A stretch of DNA of 64,000 nucleotides from assembly GCA_963978895.1 (NCBI GenBank), contig OZ022241.1:12968856-13032855 (forward strand). The letters are read 5' to 3'. The notes below the pieces were generated by a model. The model saw nothing but the letters and a program-made list of their open reading frames with translations, made no database searches and was not told the origin of the DNA. This DNA comes from Erpobdella octoculata. Taxonomy: Eukaryota > Annelida > Clitellata > Hirudinida > Erpobdellidae. Position numbers and translations under genes: made by a program. Of the stretch, positions 57,401 through 64,000 are shown in pieces; position 1 is the first letter of the stretch; each line of letters begins with the position of its first letter.

Positions 57401-59057
57401 GGTGATGAAGAAGAAGATGAAAAGGAAGAAGGAACATCTGTTGATGGGCAGCCTGATGTAAGTTACATTCAGAATATATGAAATACATATCTGGTTAGCA
57501 GTGTACACACATGTGCACATGTCAACTACTACTTGTTATAGTTTTAATTATTGGTGAATATTTTTTCATATCAGTTTATTTTAAATTTCAGAAGCCCAAC
57601 GACCCAACTGATGAAATTAAAAAAGATTATAAGAAAGAGCACAAATTTGGTGGGTTATGAACATGTATTCATGTCTTGTTGTAACAGAGCTAGCACACAA
57701 ACACTGTAGCTACTTTTCTTCTTGTTTATTTGATTTCTGTGACCTTCTGCATAATCCAAGCTTTCTTGGTTCTTTGGCTTATTGCTCTTAAGTTATTTTA
57801 TTATTATATTGCAGATGAGAGCACAAAAGGAATTCCTGAGTTTTGGTTCACCATTATGAAAAGTGTTTCATTTTGCGATTCTTTGATTCATGTTAGCATT
57901 CGTTTGTTCATTGCTTGGTTTGTTTATCGATTAAGTTGACCATTATAAATATAATGCTTTATAGGAAGAAGATGAAGAAATTTTGAAGAAACTCATTGAC
58001 ATCAGGGTTGTTTATTCAGACACACCAGACGACATAGTAGGTTATTTTTTATTTATGACAAAAATTAAAAAATTTTATGAAAAATGAATTTAAATGTCAT
58101 ATAAATGCTCAACACGACGATTGTATGTGTTGTAGAACTTTGAGCTCCACTTTGAATTTGCGGAAAACGATCTGTTCGAAAACAAAGTTCTGACAAAGAA
58201 ATACTTCATGAGATGCAAACCAGATGTCAAGTTTCCAATGCAGTACGATGGTCCAAAGATTTTTAAGTCAGAAGGGTAAGTAACCTCTAATTTAACTTCA
58301 CTGGCTAACTATGGAAACCACTCATCTAGTTCAATTATTTTAGAATTAGCTCTTCTGACTAACAATTCAGTTAATTGAGCATGTTTATTAAAAATCAATT
58401 ACACTCAATGTTGAAAATTGGTCATCTTTGCTTACAGTATGCTAATCTGCATGAATGTCTTGATTTTTAACAGTTGTAAGATCAACTGGAAGAATAGCAC
58501 CGAAGAAGCTGAAAGAGCAGCGAAAAGAAAAGAAAAGGAAGGTGAAAAAGATGGGCCTTTCGCGTCTTTCCTTGATTTCTTCTGTCCTTCGGAGCCGCTT
58601 AGTAAGTGATCAATTGAAATGGAATAATAAACTTTCATTTATTTAATAATTTTTTGTTTGTTTTGCAATTAATCATCTCCAAAAGACGAAAAAGAAAGGG
58701 TAAGCAAACATTTACATATTTCTCTATAAATCTTTTATTTTTGTATATCATTAGAAATTTTGTTGTTCTGATTGTGCTTTTATATAACATGACCCAATCT
58801 TAATTTTTAGGCTGTTAAAGAATCAGCTTTAGTCATGGACTTTAAAATCGGTCATCTTTTCCACAGCAATATCATTCCTAAAGCAGTCTTATATTTCAGT
58901 GGAGAGGCTCAGGAAGAAGAATATGATGAAGGTGATGAATATGATGAGTATGAAGATGAGGTGAGTTTGAGTGGAGGATTGATTTTTTGTGTTCTGGTTT
59001 AAGTTTCTTATTTACCTTTTGAAATTTCAGTATAGAGAAGTTGTGATGATCATGTGA
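54498..59057 (+). CDS. Nucleosome assembly protein 1 family histone chaperone
   Basis: Thirteen exons: 54498-54508, 54638-54669, 54745-54859, 55604-55754, 57341-57457, 57592-57649, 57815-57891, 57965-58036, 58136-58275, 58474-58601, 58686-58699, 58811-58960 and 59031-59057. Every junction keeps frame and the sum is 364 codons. Family signatures in order: QFYEEVHMLEGKYAKLYQPF (about 82-101, the dimerisation helix end), KGIPEFWFTIM, the earmuff region, NFELHFEFAEND, INWK and FLDFFCPSEP. Then come MDFKIGHLFHSNIIPKAVLYFSGEA and a short acidic tail (EEEYDEGDEYDEYEDE). NAP1 proteins bind H2A-H2B and shuttle between cytoplasm and nucleus to assemble chromatin. At 363 aa it is slightly short, and its C-terminus (VVMIM) lacks the prenylation-type CxxQ end of vertebrate NAP1L1. 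One exon is only 14 nt. Confidence 0.94.
54893..55082. mobile_element. hAT-type MITE in a NAP1 intron
   Basis: 190 bp with terminal inverted repeats CAGTGATGGGCA... TTGCCCATCACTG and a perfect 8-bp duplication ATAATTGC at 54885-54892 and 55083-55090. The interior is rich in AGTTTAACTAC repeats. Confidence 0.9.
55163..55480 (-). mobile_element. Helitron 3' fragments in a NAP1 intron
   Basis: 55163-55340 is a decayed minus-strand copy of the minisatellite-type 3' region (starts ACTAGCAGGGTACCCCGCGT on the plus strand). 55341-55480 matches the fragment at 44150-44327. Confidence 0.6.
55859..57285 (+). mobile_element. Complete non-autonomous Helitron, 1.4 kb, in a NAP1 intron
   Basis: Begins A|TCTATATATATAAAAGAAC and ends GGGCACTGCTAG|T, both canonical for Helitrons. 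56080-56850 is about five tandem copies of a roughly 150-bp unit (CCAGGACCTCAAATGTGG, CTGCTACTCAAAAACTGT). 56880-57200 is rich in ACGGGCCGGGC words, possibly an inserted element. No Rep or helicase coding remains. Confidence 0.88.
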
Positions 59058-59116
59058 TGAGGAAAACGGACAGGACCTCAAAAAGACAATAATAATGTAA
59101 AACATTTAAAAAAAGA

Positions 59117-59122
59117 AATAAA
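59117..59122 (+). promoter_or_regulatory. NAP1 polyadenylation signal
   Basis: AATAAA 60 nt after the stop codon. Confidence 0.65.
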
Positions 59123-59156
59123 ATAGAAGTATTTCAATTTTGATAATTTTTAATGT

Positions 59157-59345
59157 GTCTATCGACTTCAAGGCTACAAACTAAGAGCAAGTGAATGTCG
59201 TTGACATTTGTTGATTCACCAAAACACAGACTCTGTTCTAAAGCAACCCCACCTTCATAACAGGTCATTTTAACTTTTAAGAGTGTAAAAGTTTTGCAAA
59301 ATAAATCAAATCCACTGACACAAGCGAAGCAAGCAGTTCAATAAA
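59157..59345 (-). repeat. Dispersed repeat R (copy 3)
   Basis: Diverged copy of 52484-52625, just downstream of the NAP1 polyadenylation signal. Confidence 0.6.
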
Positions 59346-60427
59346 TACTGCTACAATTAGTTAGAAAATGGTTGTTATGCTAAAACTTTAATTCTCCAAA
59401 AAGTATTTAAAAAACAACTCCCTTCTTGGACACTTTGCGAAAGAGATGTTAATAACGTTTTTTCTAATTGAGTTTAATGTCTTTGTGCACAAACAATAGA
59501 ATAAAAGCACTCATTCAGCCTGTCTTCGCCCACTGAAATTTTGTGATTGGCTTTCACAAATGTAAAATCTGAACTCATATTTTTTACATTAGCACTTGTA
59601 ACAGGTGAAAGCAGAAGTACATGTTCGGAAAAACTTTCACATGCATGGCTTGTTCCGCAAAATATCTTTGATAGTGCATGATTTGGAACTTGACTCTGAT
59701 TAAAAATCTTCCATTATTGCTATTATTATATTGACAGATGTTTACATGCGTTTTATAATGTTCACAGTAGTTTTTTAAAACATTGAATTTCTTTAAAAAA
59801 AAAGATTCCGGCACATAACTACATACTTTTAATACTTGGTAAAAAAACAGCTTGCTTGCTTGAGCCATATGTTGGGACCCTTTGTCCTTGCAGATTTTAT
59901 CTTTTATTAAATTTTCAGTTTTATTGGATAAAATTTGAATGAATTATAAAATAAAATTAATTAAAACTGTAAACAAATTTTTAAATTAAAATTTTAGGGT
60001 GTTCGCTAAGTTATACAGATCTGTTCATTAAATGCACCCTAGTCTTATCATGGCGAACAACAAGATGATCAATTTGACGTACGATTTTATTTTCTACTTT
60101 TTAGTGCATTATAAGACTAGTTTTTTTAAAAGTTTTTTTAATTCATTTTTATTATTTATATAAATAAAATTTTTGAAAATTTAATCGAATGCATTTTTAT
60201 TGATAACACTTCAATAGACCAAATATTGACGGGAAGTATGTTTTTTTTAAGCGTCAAGGGTCTCAACATAAGGCTCGAGCAAATACAGTGAAGTTAATAT
60301 AAAGAATTTAAAAAGGAATAAATACGTGTGCAATTTAAGTTGTCTGAGAAATCACGCTCTGTTGACATAGACATGCTACATATATATAACATTAAATTTT
60401 TTCACAGTAATTTGTTTATAATTTCAC
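59346..60427. other. Intergenic or intronic stretch
   Basis: No supported coding exon. ATGGCGAACAAC at 60050 could begin a short exon, but its donor phase does not fit the SNAPC3 exon at 60769. Confidence 0.35.
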
Positions 60428-60560
60428 ACCATGTAACTCCCTTGGGCAAGGAGTGCACCTTTATGGCTCAGGTCGACCCAGCCTTTCATTCATTTGTGGT
60501 CCACAAATGAGTCCCAGCTTAGGCTGGGTAAAAATAAGGTGCAGCTTAAGGAAGGTGTTT
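60428..60560 (+). mobile_element. Partial SINE carrying the shared core
   Basis: Contains TGTAACTCCCTTGGGCAAGG and AGGTCGACCCAGCC, matching the central part of the tRNA SINEs at 33183 and 41879. It has no tRNA-like head. Confidence 0.5.
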
Positions 60561-60768
60561 AGGTAGCAAGTAGCTGTGTGATCCCAATATTCTGTTTCCT
60601 AGCTTAGCAACTGGCGATTCTAATCGAATTTTATTATTATTATTATTATTATTATTAAAACATGATTGTTAGCTTCTTAAACAACTTAGTTTTTAAAAAT
60701 TCAAATTTATGATTTATTAAATTTATGATTAGCTCCTTTAAAATGATCATTCATGGTATTTTTTCCAG

Positions 60769-60995
60769 CCGCATATCATCGAACAAGAATTTGATATTCT
60801 CGGTCAATCCACTTTGACGTCTCTCAAGGAAAAGCTCAACTGTCGCTCAGATCATGTTGCCATTGGCAACTTTGCATCAAATCCCGATCAACCAATCACT
60901 GTTATGACTGGTGACTTGTTCAAGTCTGGGTTTTTCTTCATTGAGGGAACTTTCTACAATGACATGAGAGACCAAACTTCGATTGATCTCTCAAA
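60769..60995 (+). CDS. SNAPC3 homologue, single internal exon
   Basis: After the acceptor TTTTTTCCAG, 75 codons are open in one frame. Motifs match the conserved C-terminal half of snRNA-activating protein complex subunit 3: FDILGQSTLTSLKEKL, NCRSDH, FASNPDQP, DLFKSGFFFIEGTFYNDMRD and IDLS. SNAPC3 helps SNAPc recognise the proximal sequence element of snRNA promoters for RNA polymerases II and III. The likely donor is AA|GTGGAT (phase 2). The frame also continues to a stop at about 61040, but I take that as read-through into the intron. Upstream exons were not found, and the following exons, with the Cys/His zinc motif, must lie beyond 64000. The Penelope-like element downstream would sit in the next intron. 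Confidence 0.82.
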
Positions 60996-61572
60996 GTGGA
61001 TTGGTTTTATTTATTCATTGGTTTATATTTGGCCTTTATGACAAATTAGTTTCAATTTAAAGCATTTAAATATGAGCAAAAATTGACTGGAATCAAAGCA
61101 AGTGCCTTACTGCATTCACTTGAAAGAAAGGCTTTACATGGGCGAATGTGCATATTACGTTGCATTTTTTGGGGGTTCTTTTTACTAAATACATGCTTAA
61201 TGTGTTTCATTAGCTTTTATAAATTTTCACTAACATGGATTTATTACTAAGTGAATACATTTATAAAATATTCTCATATTTTTTATTGTTTTAAATTTTA
61301 TTTCTACTTGGGCTTAATATTATTCAATTAATTTTGAGTTATTAAAAATAGATGCAGTAAAACAGCTTAATGCACATTGTTACTCACGCATAGTAAGTAC
61401 ATTATTCACTGGCCCTTTCAACATTCAAAGAACATATGAATGCTTTTGTGCATGAGAGCACTACACTGTACACATTTTTTTAAACGCTTTTTCCAGTAAG
61501 TATTGGTGCCAGCAAGTTTTTGCTCATGGAAACATTTTTGTTTATTTAAAAATGCTGTCTCATTTCAAATTT
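60996..61572. other. Intronic stretch before the Penelope-like element
   Basis: AT-rich; no feature recognised. Confidence 0.4.
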
Positions 61573-61598
61573 GAGTATATAACATCTTATCAGACGAA

Positions 61599-63695
61599 AT
61601 GAAGTTCAAGCACATAAGTTGTAATCCTATTGATGACATAAAAAAGAAAGCCAATTCCTTGATAATTCTTGCTAATCCTTACCTTCTTCCAGATAACCAG
61701 TTAACACATATAGTTGGTGAATATGCTCCGGGGTATATATATGGAAACGTCAAAATACATAAAGAAGGCCAACCACTGAGACCAATCATCTCACAGTGCC
61801 CCACACCCATATATCAACTTGCGAAGTCTATTAATAATATGATTAGACAATATTGCCCAAATAAATACTCTTTATCATCGACATCTGATTTTGTTGATTT
61901 GATACGGGGTTCATCGTCGTATAAAGGTGTTATTGCTTCTATTGACGTCGTGAGCCTCTTCACTAATGTTCCGGTTGGTGAAACTATTCAATTTATACTG
62001 GAATGCTTGTATCATCACGCTACTCTACCTCCCTTTCCGGTTCCTGAGAAAATAATGTTAGATCTTCTCAGAATCTGCACAACTGACGTACCATTTACAG
62101 ATTATAAGGGAAAATTATACTTACAGGTCGATGGCGTGGCCATGGGCTCATCCTTAGGCCCCACCTTTGCGGAATTTTATATGGCTCTTGTTGAGAGCCG
62201 AGTGTTTGTTGATGACTCTGTTCGACCATTGATATATGGACGTTACGTTGATGATATCTTCGTTTTATGTGAGGATATTACTCAGATGCACAGTTTACAG
62301 AATTGTCTTCAAAAGAATTCCGTTTTACAATTTACATATGAGTTGAGCAACTTGGATAAACAACTACCATTTCTTGACACATTAATTGAACAATTTGAAG
62401 ATCGTGTTGCATTATCTGTTTATTCCAAGCCTTCTTCTACTGGAGAAACTCTGAGCGGTGCAAGTTACTGTCCAGATCGTTACAGAAGAAGTGTAATTTA
62501 TGGATATTTACATCGAGCTTATCGAGTGGCCGAGGACTGGTGTGGATTCGATGTTGAAGTAAATAAAATTCGGACAACACTTATCAATAATAATTTTGCC
62601 AACTCTGAAATTGATGATGCCATTAATAAATTTGTCAAGGCTAAATTTGATAACTGTAAACGACCATTACCTGTCTTAAAAAATGAAAAAGAAAGCAAGG
62701 TCATTCGGTTATATTACAGATCTCAGATGCACAGTGCTTATAGAGTTGAAGAGAAAATAATTCGTGACATTATTAACACTAATGTTAGAGTTGTTTCGCC
62801 AAATACTCAACGACTTCTATTTACAATTTATTATAAATCAAAAACAGCCCACCAAATGATAATGCGAAATAATCTCTTTAAATCAGGTACATTGAAAGAG
62901 ACTAATGTTGTTTACGAATTCAAATGCAATAAACATGATGGTCTACATCAGTCGTATATCGGGCATACTCGTACGACATTGGCTCGACGGTTGACGATGC
63001 ACGTGCAAGGTGGCAACATTAAATCTCATTTTCGATCTCTTCATCAAACGTCTCTTACTCGCGAGATTCTTGATAATGATACAACCATTCTCTACCGTGT
63101 TTCAGATCCACGTCGATTAAAAATAGCAGAGGCTTTACTTATACAAGAATATCGACCAGCAATAAATACTCAGGATACACACTTTGATAGAACTTTACGA
63201 CTGTTCAATCTTGACTTTAATGATTTTGCTGATGATAATGTGCTTCGGTCTCAGACGGTAGGCGCTATGCTGGGTGGTAACAAAGCTACGAGCTCTGGTC
63301 CTTTATTAATCTGTGGTCACGGTACTAGTCGACCCCCTTATTCGGCCGTTGCTTCTGGTTTGGTACAGCCTGACAAAACTAATGAGGTAAACACTTCCTG
63401 TGGATCGGTTTATTTGACTCCTGTCATAGATGTTGGCGATCGTCTCGGTATATCTCCCCGTGGTCTACTAAGTGATGAGGTTAACTACCTTTCCAACTCA
63501 TCTCTTCAACCAGCTCCCATCGTGCAACTACCCACGCCTATCCTACATGAGCCTCCACCTGAGCCTCCATCTGATCCTCCACCTGAACCTCCACCTGAAC
63601 CTCCACCTGAGCCTCCACCTGAGGCTCAGGCTCCAGCGGTGTCATTTCAACATTTGTTTGAGTCTTCAAATATAACTACAAGACGTCGGCGTTAA
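61599..63695 (+). CDS. Penelope-like element reverse transcriptase with GIY-YIG endonuclease
   Basis: A single uninterrupted 698-aa frame. The reverse transcriptase part has IYGNVKIHKEGQPLRPIIS (about 48-66), the motif A region VIASIDVVSLFTNVP, GVAMGSSLGPTFAEFYM, and the catalytic YVDD at about 215-218. A GIY-YIG endonuclease follows at about 435-520 (VVYEFKCN, then SYIGHTRTTLARRL). This RT plus C-terminal GIY-YIG layout defines Penelope-like elements. A C-terminal extension of about 150 aa ends in proline/glutamate repeats (PPPEPPPEPP at about 648-680) and RRRR. The frame opens only about 9 codons upstream of the ATG, so the element is probably 5' truncated and lacks the usual N-terminal RT region. 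It sits on the same strand as, and probably inside an intron of, the SNAPC3 gene. Confidence 0.92.
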   Translation: MKFKHISCNPIDDIKKKANSLIILANPYLLPDNQLTHIVGEYAPGYIYGNVKIHKEGQPLRPIISQCPTPIYQLAKSINNMIRQYCPNKYSLSSTSDFVDLIRGSSSYKGVIASIDVVSLFTNVPVGETIQFILECLYHHATLPPFPVPEKIMLDLLRICTTDVPFTDYKGKLYLQVDGVAMGSSLGPTFAEFYMALVESRVFVDDSVRPLIYGRYVDDIFVLCEDITQMHSLQNCLQKNSVLQFTYELSNLDKQLPFLDTLIEQFEDRVALSVYSKPSSTGETLSGASYCPDRYRRSVIYGYLHRAYRVAEDWCGFDVEVNKIRTTLINNNFANSEIDDAINKFVKAKFDNCKRPLPVLKNEKESKVIRLYYRSQMHSAYRVEEKIIRDIINTNVRVVSPNTQRLLFTIYYKSKTAHQMIMRNNLFKSGTLKETNVVYEFKCNKHDGLHQSYIGHTRTTLARRLTMHVQGGNIKSHFRSLHQTSLTREILDNDTTILYRVSDPRRLKIAEALLIQEYRPAINTQDTHFDRTLRLFNLDFNDFADDNVLRSQTVGAMLGGNKATSSGPLLICGHGTSRPPYSAVASGLVQPDKTNEVNTSCGSVYLTPVIDVGDRLGISPRGLLSDEVNYLSNSSLQPAPIVQLPTPILHEPPPEPPSDPPPEPPPEPPPEPPPEAQAPAVSFQHLFESSNITTRRRR

Positions 63696-64000
63696 TTGAA
63701 TCATCTATATGTATCCCATTTGCACAGTCATGCGTTTATTTTAATTTTTCATATAAGTTTACTTTTATTTTAATTCATCACATGGTTTTATTTAAATTTT
63801 CACCTTTTATTATTCTATTTCATACTTTTTTATTTCAATATACTGTCACTAGATACCTATAGTTTAATTTCATTAATCTTCTAATAATTTTAAGTGTTTT
63901 AATTTCTATTATTAGTATTATAGACTTCATTCAATTCGTCCTATCTATTTATATTTATTTATTTTATTTTATTAATAATAATTATTATTTAATTTATCTT
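63696..64000. other. End of window, AT-rich
   Basis: Probably the 3' untranslated part of the Penelope-like element and flanking DNA. No terminal repeat is identifiable within the window. Confidence 0.4.

Noticed and set aside
61020..61041. Stop codon after the SNAPC3 exon as a true protein end
   Set aside because: The family continues well beyond IDLS, and a donor lies at 60996, so the stop is intronic read-through.

Overview
The window is eukaryotic nuclear DNA from an invertebrate animal. It is AT-rich, with spliced genes (GT-AG introns, AATAAA signals), long introns and very dense repeats: long (TA)n tracts, minisatellites, tRNA-derived SINEs, Helitrons, hAT elements, a Ty3-type LTR element, a non-LTR LINE and a Penelope-like element. 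The gene set (HEY, FHL-type LIM protein, glypican, NAP1, SNAPC3) is ordinary for bilaterian animals. I cannot name the phylum from the sequence.

Layout. 1-3.5 kb: two short, well-spliced exons of unidentified genes, then repeats. 3.6-6.8 kb (+): a five-exon HEY gene (bHLH-Orange repressor ending in YRPW) that closes in frame at 341 aa; its second intron is almost entirely a 7-bp tandem array. 9.2-12.6 kb (-): a five-exon four-and-a-half-LIM gene of 296 aa. 12.7-22.3 kb: no supported gene; Helitron termini, (TA)n arrays and an 18-bp minisatellite cluster. 22.4-41.1 kb (+): a nine-exon glypican of 616 aa whose introns hold minisatellites, SINEs, Helitrons, a hAT element and a LINE fragment. 41.1-54.2 kb: a repeat block with a Ty3 remnant, a perfect 131-bp-arm palindrome and a nested stack (Helitron, split by hAT, split by a second Helitron that carries another inverted-repeat unit). 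54.5-59.1 kb (+): a 13-exon nucleosome assembly protein gene of 363 aa, with a recent SINE 85 bp upstream of its ATG, a hAT MITE in one intron and a 1.4-kb Helitron in another. 60.8 kb (+): one exon of a SNAPC3 homologue. 61.6-63.7 kb (+): a Penelope-like ORF (reverse transcriptase plus GIY-YIG) with a proline-rich tail.

The host genes are unrelated in function: Notch-effector transcription factor, LIM adaptor, heparan sulfate proteoglycan, histone chaperone, snRNA transcription factor. They do not form a pathway or operon. The most unusual content is structural: an intron built of one repeat, long fold-back palindromes, Helitron ends fused to (TA)n tracts and minisatellites, and SINEs with different tRNA-like heads sharing one central core. 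Exon junctions given here were read by eye from splice consensus and reading-frame closure. Family assignments come from recognised motifs, not from a database search.
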